From Nibribacter koreensis (GTDB lineage Bacteria > Bacteroidota > Bacteroidia > Cytophagales > Hymenobacteraceae): 64,000 nucleotides of DNA. The position numbers were made by a program, and so were the translations under genes. Below the pieces are notes generated by a model, which was not told the DNA's origin, did no database searches, and saw only the letters and a list, made by a program, of their open reading frames with translations. The DNA lies in contig NZ_BAABGX010000001.1 in assembly GCF_039541795.1 (NCBI RefSeq), forward strand, positions 1,426,001 to 1,490,000, in the 5' to 3' direction. Below, in pieces: positions 45,534-53,604 of the stretch. How positions within the stretch are numbered: the first letter of the stretch is position 1; every line of letters starts with the position of its first letter.

Positions 45534-46310
45534 ATGGGTTTTATCACCTTCTTATCAGATTTTGGTACTACAGACCACTATGTGGCCGCGGTAAAGGCTA
45601 AAATCCTGACACTCAATCCGGCACAAGTCATAGTAGACATTACGCACCAGGTAGAGCCGTTCAATATTGCCTACGGGTACCACGTGATCTCCTCGGTGTA
45701 TGAGGATTTTCCGGCGGGCACCGTGCATTTGATTGCCGTAGACACGCACGGTAGCAAGCAAGGGCGCTTCCAAGTGGCTCGCCACAAAGGACATTATTTT
45801 GTCTGCTCAGACAACGGCTTGCTCTCCCTCCTCACCGACGGCGACCCCGAGCAGTTGATAGACCTGCCTGAGCAACCCAACTCCCCTTCGCCGGCTAGAG
45901 ACATCATGGCCCCCGCGGCGGTAGCTTTGGCCAATGGCGCTTCTATGGCCGAAGTGGGCGAACTGGCAGACGGTATGCTCCAGCTCATCAACCGTCAGCT
46001 CAAATTGAATGACCATTCTGTAACCGGCCACGTGGTGCACGTAGACCACTACGGCAATCTTATCACCAACATCAGCAAGGACAGCGTGGACGCCATTGGC
46101 CATGGCCGTCCGTTTGTGGTCAAGTTTGCCCGGGAAAAGGTAGACCGTATGTATTCGCGCTACAACCAAGTAGGCGAAGGCGATTGCGTCATCCTCTTCA
46201 ACCGCCAGGGCTTCCTGACCATAGGCATTAACAAAGGCAACGCCTCTGAGCTTTTGGGCATGTATTTTGACTCCAGCGTGGAAGTCCAATTCGCGCAAAA
46301 CGCTTCTTAA
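45534..46310 (+). CDS. SAM hydroxide adenosyltransferase (DUF62 family)
   Basis: 258 residues. FITFLSDFGTTDHYVAAVKA carries the conserved Asp pair of the SAM-dependent fluorinase/chlorinase/hydrolase fold. DITHQVEPFNIAYGYHVI and FVCSDNGLLSLL follow, and the C-terminal domain contains VDHYGNLITNI. Housekeeping members split SAM to adenosine and methionine using water. A TAGTTTTG -7-like box lies at 45477-45484, though I see no clear -33 element. Confidence 0.9.
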   Translation: MGFITFLSDFGTTDHYVAAVKAKILTLNPAQVIVDITHQVEPFNIAYGYHVISSVYEDFPAGTVHLIAVDTHGSKQGRFQVARHKGHYFVCSDNGLLSLLTDGDPEQLIDLPEQPNSPSPARDIMAPAAVALANGASMAEVGELADGMLQLINRQLKLNDHSVTGHVVHVDHYGNLITNISKDSVDAIGHGRPFVVKFAREKVDRMYSRYNQVGEGDCVILFNRQGFLTIGINKGNASELLGMYFDSSVEVQFAQNAS

Positions 46311-46358
46311 TTAATAATTAACAATTAAGAATTAATAGTTCTTAGATGTGCTTGAAAG

Positions 46359-46396
46359 CGTTTTTGGGCTGTTTCCTGAAAAATAAGCCAAAAACG
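46359..46396. repeat. 38-bp palindrome
   Basis: CGTTTTTGGGCTGTTTCC with right arm AAAATAAGCCAAAAACG. Confidence 0.8.
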
Positions 46397-46419
46397 CCAC
46401 CATCCCTTATATCGCTCCC

Positions 46420-46535
46420 GCAAGCTTAGAGCTTGTGGGTAGACATGAGGCAAGTTTACAAACTTGCGGTACTAGAACCGGTGGTAAATGCAAATTTACA
46501 AACTTGCCTGGATGAGTGGCTGTAAGCTTGAAGCA
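46420..46535. repeat. Second cluster of CAAGTTT/AACTTG hairpins
   Basis: Units such as CCGCAAGCTTAGAGCTTGTGG, GGCAAGTTTACAAACTTGCG and GCAAATTTACAAACTTGCC follow one another. They match the family seen at 34110-34245. Confidence 0.75.
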
Positions 46536-46549
46536 GGAAAAGGAGTTCG

Positions 46550-46587
46550 CGTTTTTGGGCTGTTTTCTTGAAAACAAGCCAAAAATG
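46550..46587. repeat. 38-bp palindrome
   Basis: CGTTTTTGGGCTGTTTTC, loop, GAAAACAAGCCAAAAATG. Confidence 0.88.
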
Positions 46588-46735
46588 GTTCTTTGCCGCT
46601 AGTCGTCATCAATCTAGTTTGCCCATAAGATCTCCCGAGTCAGGCCCGGGATGTGCCCCCTTCAGGATGACAAACAAATGAGTGATTGAATGATTGAGAG
46701 AATGAATGCTTGATAATGTTTAACGGCCAAATCAG

Positions 46736-46811
46736 TTAATTCTTAATTCTTAATTCTTAATTCTTAATTCTTAATTCTTAATTCTTAATTCTTAATTCTT
46801 AATTCTTAATT
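46736..46811. repeat. Heptanucleotide (TTAATTC)n array, about 11 copies, before the monooxygenase gene
   Basis: An uninterrupted 7-bp tandem tract of 76 bp ends only 7 bases before the ATG at 46819, so it would lie in the promoter or leader. Slippage would change spacing in 7-bp steps and could alter expression. Confidence 0.92.
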
Positions 46812-46818
46812 AAAAAAA

Positions 46819-47103
46819 ATGTTGATCAGGATAGTGCGCATGACGTTTCAGGAGGACAAGGTTGAGGAGTTTCTAGCCATCTTTCATGCATCTAAACACC
46901 AGATTGCGGCTATGCCCGGCTGCCATGGAGTGGAGCTGTTGCAGGATTACCATCAACCCAACATTTACCACACCTACAGCACCTGGGAGTCTGACCAGGC
47001 TCTGAACCAGTACCGCCAGTCTACCTTGTTTGGCACCGTTTGGAAACCTACCAAAGCGTTGTTTTCGGCGCCAGCTCAAGCTTTTTCCATGCGGAAGAAC
47101 TAA
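46819..47103 (+). CDS. Antibiotic biosynthesis monooxygenase (ABM)-domain protein
   Basis: 94 residues forming one ABM ferredoxin-like domain: LIRIVRMTFQEDKVEEFLAIF, then MPGCHGVELLQDYHQPNIYHTYSTWES and the C-terminal helix. Members include quinol or heme-modifying monooxygenases and many of unknown substrate. The translation start lies directly beside a heptanucleotide repeat array, suggesting slippage-dependent expression. Confidence 0.85.
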   Translation: MLIRIVRMTFQEDKVEEFLAIFHASKHQIAAMPGCHGVELLQDYHQPNIYHTYSTWESDQALNQYRQSTLFGTVWKPTKALFSAPAQAFSMRKN

Positions 47104-47181
47104 GTCTCAGGAGCATCACTGTATCTTCTGACCTTGCACTTACGTCTAGTATACACCACTCCATCTTAAGCCATTAAAACT

Positions 47182-47721
47182 GTGAACTACTTTACCTTCT
47201 ACCAGATACCAGAAAGCTTTCTACCCGATGAGAAAGCCATCCAGGCCAAATACTACGGCTACAGCCGCGAGTACCACCCAGATTTTTACACGCTGGAGCC
47301 GCAGGAGAAACAGCAGGAGATTCTGGAGAAGTCTACGCTCAACACCAATGCCTACCGCACGCTCTCCAACTTTGACAAGCGCATGCAGTACATCCTGGAG
47401 CAGCACGGGCTTTTGGAAGAGGGCGGTGCCAATGACCTTCCCCAGGACTTCTTGATGGAGGTGATGGACCTGAACGAGCTGCTCATGGACCTGGAAATGG
47501 AGTACAACTCCACCACTTTCAAGATAATCTCTGACCAAACCATGGAAATTGAAGGCCATATCAAGGCCGAGATCTGGCCGGTGCTGGAAGCCTATGAAAC
47601 TTTTCCGCCTGAGAAACAGGAAGAAGCGCTTAAACAGATAAAAAATTACTACTTAAAAGAGCGCTACCTCTTGCGTATAAAGGAATCATTGAATAAGTTT
47701 GCATCCTCTTCTGACAGATAA
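47182..47721 (+). CDS. hscB: Iron-sulfur assembly J-domain co-chaperone HscB
   Basis: 179 residues from a GTG start; no nearby ATG preserves the N-terminal J-domain helix (YFTFYQIPESFLPDEKAIQ). The HPD motif is in SREYHPDFYTL. The C-terminal three-helix bundle (FLMEVMDLNELLMDLE) binds the scaffold IscU in the family. It stimulates the Hsp70 chaperone HscA during Fe-S cluster transfer. The hscA and isc genes are not in this window. Confidence 0.9.
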   Translation: MNYFTFYQIPESFLPDEKAIQAKYYGYSREYHPDFYTLEPQEKQQEILEKSTLNTNAYRTLSNFDKRMQYILEQHGLLEEGGANDLPQDFLMEVMDLNELLMDLEMEYNSTTFKIISDQTMEIEGHIKAEIWPVLEAYETFPPEKQEEALKQIKNYYLKERYLLRIKESLNKFASSSDR

Positions 47722-47767
47722 ACCACTGCAAAGCGGTCATTATATCAGAATCTACCAAACAGTAAAT

Positions 47768-47848
47768 GCCCAGATGGCGGAATTGGTAGACGCGTTGGTC
47801 TCAAACACCAATATCTTTGATGTGCCGGTTCGACTCCGGCTCTGGGTA
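47768..47848 (+). tRNA. tRNA-Leu (anticodon CAA)
   Basis: Acceptor GCCCAGA pairs with TCTGGGT near the 3' end. The anticodon arm is TTGGT-CTCAAAC-ACCAA with anticodon CAA, and a long class II variable arm (TATCTTTGATG) precedes the T-arm CCGGTTCGACTCCGG. No CCA is encoded here. An identical 13-bp end followed by CCA lies at 55499-55513. Confidence 0.95.
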
Positions 47849-47849
47849 C
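47837..47849 (+). repeat. Putative attL: 13-bp tRNA-Leu end
   Basis: CGGCTCTGGGTAC, identical to 55499-55511, at the 3' end of tRNA-Leu(CAA). It is the candidate left boundary of a 7.7-kb island. Confidence 0.6.
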
Positions 47850-47860
47850 TGAAACAAAAA

Positions 47861-47888
47861 AGCCACTGAAGATTCAGTGGCTTTTTTG
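47861..47888 (+). terminator. Terminator after tRNA-Leu
   Basis: Stem AGCCACTGAA / TTCAGTGGCT (3-nt loop) followed by a T-run. Confidence 0.88.
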
Positions 47889-48008
47889 TTTACTGGTTGT
47901 TAGTAAGGTGACAAACCTTAAAAGGCCTCTATTTTTTGCATTATAAATTTATGAGCGAAAAAATACCTACTCTTTTTGACTAGCAGAGGATACAAGCACG
48001 TCCTTATT

Positions 48009-48875
48009 TTAAAGTAAGAACTCCAAGACTGTTTTTGCGGGCCTTCCGAGGATGTACGGAATATCATTCTGAACCATCGACATATACGACATTCTTCCAT
48101 CCAGCATTTGCTTGACGAATTCGATGTTTGCGCTGGCGTACCAACTATCCGCACCCTCGGCTTTCCAGGCCTCAATAAGTTGCTTGAATTCTTCTACGCC
48201 TTTCTCCTCGCACTTGATTTCAAGCCCGGTTACTTCACTCATGAGCTGTGCGATCTCTTTGCCATTATGGCTCTCCACACTCAGCCAGTAATCCTTGCTG
48301 GCGTGCCGCTGTGGTCCTTCCTCTAGGACTTTTGCCGCCACGGCCGCAATGTCACTTGAAGCAATGTACCCTACCCTGCGGTCTTTCCAATAGGTGGTAT
48401 AGGTAAGATTTTTTGGTAGGTAAGCACTTGTAAGGGCCTCCATAAACATATTCAGGTGGAGGTGCGTCCAGGCTATCCCGCTTGCCTCAATGTATTTCTC
48501 AATCATCTGGTGCCACGCAAAATGGGCATCCGTTGTATCCCATTCGGCGAATACGCCCACATGCACGATATGACTGACGCCTGCTTTCTTCGCAGCATCC
48601 ACCAGTGTCTTGCTCTGCGTGAGCATGCCAACCGTGTAGCCGGTTAGTAGAAAGACTCGGTCAACGCCGGCAAGTGCAAGCGCAAAGGTTCGCGGATCAT
48701 CAAGGTCAAGGTACCTGCAGTCTTTCCCTTCGCTGCGCAGCTGATCCACCACGTCCTGTCTGCGTGAAGTGATGCTGACGTTGACGGCCTTGCCTTCCAG
48801 GTCTTTCACCACTTGGTTGCCGATCGTGCCGCTGGCTCCCAAAACAAGAATTGTCGGATATTGATTATTTTCCAT
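48009..48875 (-). CDS. NmrA-like NAD(P)-binding SDR protein
   Basis: I place the start at the Met 50 codons inside the open frame (MENNQYPTILVLGASGTIGN), giving about 288 residues. The dinucleotide-binding motif is VLGASGTIGNQVV, and the NmrA-type core LLTGYTVGMLTQSKTLVDAA with HIVHVGVFAEWDTT follows. These proteins are redox sensors or atypical SDR reductases (for example of quinones). It is the last gene of the island's minus-strand run; its substrate is unknown. Confidence 0.85.
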   Translation of the reverse strand: MENNQYPTILVLGASGTIGNQVVKDLEGKAVNVSITSRRQDVVDQLRSEGKDCRYLDLDDPRTFALALAGVDRVFLLTGYTVGMLTQSKTLVDAAKKAGVSHIVHVGVFAEWDTTDAHFAWHQMIEKYIEASGIAWTHLHLNMFMEALTSAYLPKNLTYTTYWKDRRVGYIASSDIAAVAAKVLEEGPQRHASKDYWLSVESHNGKEIAQLMSEVTGLEIKCEEKGVEEFKQLIEAWKAEGADSWYASANIEFVKQMLDGRMSYMSMVQNDIPYILGRPAKTVLEFLL

Positions 48876-49042
48876 TAGAGTATATTCAGATTTTTCTATT
48901 AGCAATCCGATGGAGTGCTTTTGCGCTCTCCACTTGTGCTTGTCTAGTGCTCCTCTATGCTTCCAACCGCCAATTGAAGACCTTAATAATTTAATCCTAA
49001 AGCTTAGGTGTTCCCATTTGACCACCTAAAAACCCATAGTTT

Positions 49043-50095
49043 TTAATACTCTCCCTTATTACTTATTCTACTGTCCTCCTTAGTGTTGCTTCCATTGATC
49101 TCTGCCATAATCTCTGCAAATAGTCGGGCAGATTTTAGTCGGTCATGTATATCGTACATGGTAGAAACAGCAATGAGCTCGTTTACTTGGGTCTGGCCGA
49201 GGAATGCCTGTATCTGCTTCTTTACGGTCTCCTTTCTTCCCACAAAGGAATACTTCAGCATTTGGTTTACGGCGGGGTGTTGAAGCAAGTCTTTCAATTC
49301 GTTTGTCATCTCAGTAGGTGGGTGCAGCGGTTCCTTGGCCCCGGTCAGCACCCCCACAAACATCCTGATCAGGCTGGTGAACAGCCTTTCCGCCTCCTCA
49401 TCCGTGTCGGCGATGTAGACATTCACCCCCGCCATGGTGTAAGGCTGTTCCAAGAACTCAGATGGCCGGAACTCCTGGCGATAAATCTTCAAAGCGTTGA
49501 GTAAGTGCGTGGAGGCAAAGTGGCTGGCAAACGCGTAGGGCAACCCCTTCTGGGCCGCCAGGTGGGCGCTGTCCGGGCTGGACCCAAGGATATACACCGG
49601 CACCTCCGTGCCTTCGGCCACGGCTGCCCTTACAGGGGCATTCTTGTTCTCTGGCGAGAAGTACCGCTGGATTTTAGAGACTTCTTCAGGAAACGAATGG
49701 GCCGCCTTCATGAAATCCGACCGGATGGCCTTCGCTGTCGCCTGGTCGGTGCCGGGCGCCCTGCCAAGGCCCAGGTCAATGCGACCCGGGTATAAATGGG
49801 CCAGGGTGCCGAACTGCTCTGCAACGATCAAGGGAGAGTGGTTGGGGAGCATGATTCCTCCTGAGCCCACCTTGATGGTTGAAGTATTCTCTGCCACGTA
49901 CCCGATGAGCAGGGAGGTGGCACTGCTGGCGATGCTGTCTGAGTTGTGGTGCTCGGCAAACCAAATGCGTCTGTAGTCATTCGCCTCCGCCTCTTTCGCC
50001 AGCGCCAGGGAATCGTTCAGGGTCTGTTTTATGGAATTCCCCTCCGAAACAATGGCAAGCTCCAGAATGGAATAGGCTACCTTTTGGTTATCCAT
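49043..50095 (-). CDS. Luciferase-like (LLM) flavin-dependent oxidoreductase
   Basis: 350 residues of the bacterial-luciferase TIM-barrel family: YRRIWFAEHHNSDSIASSATSLLIG, VGSGGIMLPNHSPLIVAEQFG and the signature YPGRIDLGLGRAPGTD. It uses reduced FMN or F420-type cofactor; the substrate is unknown. It forms part of a six-gene minus-strand set with Ohr, two small NAD(P)-binding reductases and a second LLM protein. Confidence 0.9.
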   Translation of the reverse strand: MDNQKVAYSILELAIVSEGNSIKQTLNDSLALAKEAEANDYRRIWFAEHHNSDSIASSATSLLIGYVAENTSTIKVGSGGIMLPNHSPLIVAEQFGTLAHLYPGRIDLGLGRAPGTDQATAKAIRSDFMKAAHSFPEEVSKIQRYFSPENKNAPVRAAVAEGTEVPVYILGSSPDSAHLAAQKGLPYAFASHFASTHLLNALKIYRQEFRPSEFLEQPYTMAGVNVYIADTDEEAERLFTSLIRMFVGVLTGAKEPLHPPTEMTNELKDLLQHPAVNQMLKYSFVGRKETVKKQIQAFLGQTQVNELIAVSTMYDIHDRLKSARLFAEIMAEINGSNTKEDSRISNKGEY

Positions 50096-50152
50096 AGGAT
50101 TCGATAATGTTAGGGTATTGTGGCTTTTTGCCTTGCTCCGATTCGCGGCAAC

Positions 50153-50578
50153 TCATTGATTATTGGTTGTCGTCAGTTTCACCTCTATGTTATTGCGGGT
50201 GGCATTAGAATAAGGGCATACCTGGTGCGCCCGTTCGGTCAGGCGCTGTGCTTCCTCTATCGGCACCCCAGAGATATTCACCGCCAGGTTCACTGCCAAC
50301 CCGAATGCGCCGTTTTCAATGGAACCGATCGACACTTCTGCCATCACGGACGTTTCTCCTGTCTTCACCTTTTCCAGGCGGATGACGTGGTTCAAGGCGC
50401 TGTCGAAACAGGCGGCGTAGCCCGCTGCGAAGAGTTGTTCCGGATTGGTGTGATCGTCATTAACGCCGCCCATGGCTTTGGGCGCCCTAACCTGGATATC
50501 CAAAACGCCGTTGTCTGATTTTACATGGCCGTTTCTGCCGCCTGTTGCCGTTGCTATGGCCGTATACATTGCTTTCAT
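50153..50578 (-). CDS. ohr: Organic hydroperoxide resistance protein (OsmC/Ohr family)
   Basis: 141 residues. Both peroxidatic/resolving cysteines are present, C57 (AAGYAACFDSAL) and C121 (RAHQVCPYSNATR), with NPEQLFAAGYAAC and GGVNDDHTNPE typical of Ohr rather than OsmC. It reduces lipid or organic hydroperoxides to alcohols using lipoylated or thiol reductants. Its place in the HxlR-linked set suggests an electrophile or peroxide stress response. Confidence 0.92.
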   Translation of the reverse strand: MKAMYTAIATATGGRNGHVKSDNGVLDIQVRAPKAMGGVNDDHTNPEQLFAAGYAACFDSALNHVIRLEKVKTGETSVMAEVSIGSIENGAFGLAVNLAVNISGVPIEEAQRLTERAHQVCPYSNATRNNIEVKLTTTNNQ

Positions 50579-50607
50579 AACTATATTACTTCGTATTTAA
50601 GAAAAAC

Positions 50608-51354
50608 CTACTTCGTTCTCACCTGATATAAACGGTTGCCGGCTAAAACTTCTTCATATGAAGGCCATGACTCCTTTTTCCTCAGATTGTCCATGATGAA
50701 ATCCCGGATGGCAGGGGCTTTCCCTTTTTCAGCGTTGGCCAGGGCCTGTTCCAATTCCGGTGCATTCAATTCAGTACAATAGGCCGGCGTGCCGGGCTGC
50801 TGTCTCCAGGACTCGGCCAGGCTTCCGCCGTCCACGGTGTCAAAGCCAGTCTGATCAACCAGTTGAGCCACTAGTTTTTTATGCTCCTCGTTATCGCCCG
50901 CAATGGAAATTGCTATTCTCCCTTCCGCACCGGCTGCTTTGCCTTTGTATTTTAGGGTGTGTTCCAGGATATTATTAAACACTTTAACAAGCGGGCGTTT
51001 CAGTATTCCCGAGATATACTCGCTTTCGGACATGTGCTCCAGTTCGGCAATCTCACCATCCCTGAAAGGATAATAGTTGGAAGTATCCATTACCACTACC
51101 TCCTGCGGTACTTCCTTCAACAAATCCTTCGGCAGGTCTTTGTATGCATTGAAGGGCATCGAGAAGATAAGGGCATCCACGTCTTTTACCACATCCTGTA
51201 TGGTGGCAGCGGTTGCGCCCAACTGGGCAGCTATTTTTTCTAATTCAGGCATTGCCCTGGTGTTGGTCACCTTTACCTGATGACCTGCCGCAGAAAATTT
51301 TTCTACTAAAATGCTCCCTATGGCACCTGTGCCTATGATTCCTATTTTCATCAC
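50608..51354 (-). CDS. NADPH-dependent F420 reductase-like protein
   Basis: 248 residues. The N-terminal Rossmann motif is IGIIGTGAIGSILVEKFSAAG, followed by VKVTNTRAMPELEK and the substrate region VVMDTSNYYPFRDG, as in the FNO-type NAD(P)-binding oxidoreductases. No F420 genes are visible, so it probably reduces flavin or a small carbonyl compound. It is paralogous in length and layout to the next gene, pointing to a local duplication. Confidence 0.85.
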   Translation of the reverse strand: MMKIGIIGTGAIGSILVEKFSAAGHQVKVTNTRAMPELEKIAAQLGATAATIQDVVKDVDALIFSMPFNAYKDLPKDLLKEVPQEVVVMDTSNYYPFRDGEIAELEHMSESEYISGILKRPLVKVFNNILEHTLKYKGKAAGAEGRIAISIAGDNEEHKKLVAQLVDQTGFDTVDGGSLAESWRQQPGTPAYCTELNAPELEQALANAEKGKAPAIRDFIMDNLRKKESWPSYEEVLAGNRLYQVRTK

Positions 51355-51376
51355 AATCTCTTTATAAATAATATTC

Positions 51377-52123
51377 TTACATATATAACACCCGGTTCAA
51401 GCGAACCAGATAATCTACCGTCAGGTCTTCGTAAGAATCCGCGAATCGTTCCTGAAGTATGGCACCTGCTAAATCCCGGCGTTTAGAAATGCGTTCCTTT
51501 TCAGCTGCGGCAACTGCTTCGGCCATTTCATCCAGCCTCAAATCTGTGCAATAAACAGGTGCGCCGGGCTGTAACCGCCACGAGTCTGCGATAGAGCCTG
51601 CGTCAAATGCGTCCACGCCGCTCTCATTTACGAGTGACATCGTAACCTCGCGGTCCCTGTCGCGGTCTGCTGCAATGGGAATTGCGATACGGTCCGGGCT
51701 TCCGGCTGGCTTGTCTCTATCCGCCAACGATCCAGCACCAATAGCGTTCCATGCTTTTGCAATAGGGCGACCCAGTTTTTCGGCGACCCATACACTTTCT
51801 ACCTGACCAGCATCAATGGCTTCTATATTTCCATCCCGGTGCGGGTAGTAGTTTGATGTGTCGATCACGACGGTTTCCTCTGGAACATCAGCGAGAAGGC
51901 CAGCCATTTTTGGGTTGTGCTGAAATGGTATGGAGAGAATGATGACTTCTACATCCTTCACGGCATCCTTTGCAAATACTGCTTTAGCGCCTGTAGACAA
52001 GGTTTCAGAATCAATTGATTCCGGTTCTTTTGAATTGGCAACCTTTACGCTATGACCTGCCGCGCTCAATCTTATTGCCAGCGTTTTACCGATGTGGCCG
52101 ACGCCAATAATTCCTATTTTCAT
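51377..52123 (-). CDS. NADPH-dependent F420 reductase-like protein, paralogue
   Basis: Also 248 residues, with IGIIGVGHIGKTLAIRLSAAG, VKVANSKEPES, VVIDTSNYYPHRDGN and a C-terminal region aligning to the previous gene (DAGSIADSWRLQPGAPVYCTDL versus GGSLAESWRQQPGTPAYCTEL in part). The two lie in tandem 22 bp apart, so they are a diverged duplicate pair. The substrate is unknown. Confidence 0.85.
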   Translation of the reverse strand: MKIGIIGVGHIGKTLAIRLSAAGHSVKVANSKEPESIDSETLSTGAKAVFAKDAVKDVEVIILSIPFQHNPKMAGLLADVPEETVVIDTSNYYPHRDGNIEAIDAGQVESVWVAEKLGRPIAKAWNAIGAGSLADRDKPAGSPDRIAIPIAADRDRDREVTMSLVNESGVDAFDAGSIADSWRLQPGAPVYCTDLRLDEMAEAVAAAEKERISKRRDLAGAILQERFADSYEDLTVDYLVRLNRVLYM

Positions 52124-52224
52124 GGTGTGGTAATTCTAGTTGATAAAAATTTAATTCTGTTGATGCATATGGTATTCTCAAACTCTTGAATAAGACGGGC
52201 AAGCAAAAAGGGGTTCGTTTGCGT

Positions 52225-53358
52225 TTACCCAGCACTGACCTTTCTGAAAGCCGGCTTCGGAATCTCCAAGTTTCCCCTGAGGGTATCTGCCTCGTATTCT
52301 GTCCTGAATATCCCACGCTCTTGGAGAATGGGAACAACCAGCTCCATAAAGTCACGCTGCCCGTGTGGGTGGTCCTGCCTTATCATGAACATATCCATCG
52401 CCCCGGACTCGTACCAAAGCTGGACCTGATCGGCAACCGTCTTTGCAGAGCCGAAAAACAGAGGGGTCGGTAAGCTGTTTCTTGGACGGAGGCTCAACAA
52501 CTCCATGTACTTCTCTAAGGCCTCCTTATCTGTTCTTCCCACAATTGGGTTCTGAGAGATGGCTATGATAAAGTCCTCGGATTTCCGGCCTTTTTCCGCC
52601 AGTTTTTTCCGTATCCTGCCTGCCACGGCCACTGTGGCTTCCAGCGTTTCGCCATGCGTAAAGGCACCGTCCGTGTAGCTGGTGGCATGCTCGATGAATT
52701 TCTCGGAGGTACCCGCCGTGTACAGCACGGGTCTGCCCTGCACCGAACGGCTAAGGTTCAGTGGCCCGTCAACGGAGAAATATTCTCCCCGGTAATTTAA
52801 CGTATGCATCTTGCGGTGGTCTAAATAAATCCCCCGGGCTTTGTCGCGGATAAAGGCATACTCTTCATAAGTGTCCCATAGACCAATCAGGATCTCCATG
52901 AACTCCTTGTTCATGGGATACTGGTCCTCCTTACCCAGATGCCCACGGCTGAAATTCACCATTCCGCCCGGATTGGAGGTGATGGCATTGAGGGAGGCCC
53001 GCCCCTTACTGATCTTATCCAGCGACAGGATCTGCCGGGCGGCGCTGTAAGGATCACCGTAAGAAGAGGCAATGGTGGCAGACAACCCTATATTCTTGGT
53101 TTTCATGCTAAGGGCTGACATGATGCTGACGCCCTCAAACATGCTGAGGTAATGGGGTATATTGCCGGGGCCCACGTGGCTGACATCCACCAGGAAAAGC
53201 GTGTCAAACTTGGCAGCCTCCGTAAGCTGAGCCTGCTGCACGTAAAAATCGATGCTCTCACTTGCATCTGCCGGCATTTCAGGATGCTGCCAGGCCATGT
53301 GGTTCCACCCCAAGCCGTCCAAGACGGCCCCCATCTTCAGTTTCTTTCTCTTACTCAT
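52225..53358 (-). CDS. LLM-class monooxygenase, NtaA/SnaA/DszA type
   Basis: 377 residues of the large FMNH2-dependent monooxygenase subgroup: WNHMAWQHPEM near the N-terminus, ALSMKTKNIGLSATIASSYGDPYSAARQI, RASLNAITSNPGGMVNF and FRGEYFSVDGPLNLSRS-like elements. Relatives oxidise aminopolycarboxylates, sulfides or virginiamycin; the substrate here cannot be named. It is the first gene of the minus-strand set, divergent from hxlR, so likely the most directly regulated. Confidence 0.9.
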   Translation of the reverse strand: MSKRKKLKMGAVLDGLGWNHMAWQHPEMPADASESIDFYVQQAQLTEAAKFDTLFLVDVSHVGPGNIPHYLSMFEGVSIMSALSMKTKNIGLSATIASSYGDPYSAARQILSLDKISKGRASLNAITSNPGGMVNFSRGHLGKEDQYPMNKEFMEILIGLWDTYEEYAFIRDKARGIYLDHRKMHTLNYRGEYFSVDGPLNLSRSVQGRPVLYTAGTSEKFIEHATSYTDGAFTHGETLEATVAVAGRIRKKLAEKGRKSEDFIIAISQNPIVGRTDKEALEKYMELLSLRPRNSLPTPLFFGSAKTVADQVQLWYESGAMDMFMIRQDHPHGQRDFMELVVPILQERGIFRTEYEADTLRGNLEIPKPAFRKVSAG

Positions 53359-53527
53359 AACGTCCGGGCTTATAAGGTTCAGTGGGTTTGCCTAGTATTA
53401 AATAATCAAGTGGCAAGGGCCTATTCAGTGATACCCGATCATTCTTGGGATTGATATTTAGCTAAGCCATGAAACCTTGCCCATTCTACATCCCCTACAA
53501 AGCAATGAGCTACAGATGAATAGACGG

Positions 53528-53558
53528 TTGCAAAAGTACGGACATTAACTTACCTTTG
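53528..53558 (+). promoter_or_regulatory. Promoter of hxlR
   Basis: TTG at 53528-53530, 20-nt spacer, TACCTTTG at 53551-53558. Confidence 0.7.
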
Positions 53559-53564
53559 TATAGT

Positions 53565-53582
53565 ACTTTCCTAAAGGAAAGT
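53565..53582. promoter_or_regulatory. Probable HxlR operator
   Basis: Perfect 8-bp dyad ACTTTCCT-AA-AGGAAAGT directly after the -7 box and 22 nt before the ATG, well placed for autorepression by the gene product. Confidence 0.55.
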
Positions 53583-53604
53583 GGAATCATTTATTTCATG
53601 ATAT

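Larger units (their letters stand above)
46311..46818. other. 508-bp repeat-dense spacer
   Basis: No gene. It contains two 38-bp palindromes (46359-46396, 46550-46587), a cluster of CAAGTTT hairpins (46420-46535), a fragment of the GTCATCC repeat family (46660-46675), GAATGATTGA-type words, and a heptanucleotide array (46736-46811) running up to the next start codon. Confidence 0.8.
53359..53604. other. Divergent regulatory region LLM operon / hxlR
   Basis: 246 bp. It holds the hxlR promoter (53528-53558) and a perfect dyad (53565-53582) between that promoter and the hxlR start. The inverted pair AAAGTAC (53533-53539) / GTACTTT (53563-53569) brackets the -7 box. The minus-strand promoter is not obvious. 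Confidence 0.65.

Noticed and set aside
46736..46811. CRISPR array or iteron origin
   Set aside because: Perfect 7-bp tandem copies without spacers and no replication gene nearby; treated as a simple sequence repeat.
47951..47983. Ten-codon frame at the left end of the island, possibly the start of a truncated gene
   Set aside because: Too short to support; no homology can be judged from ten residues.
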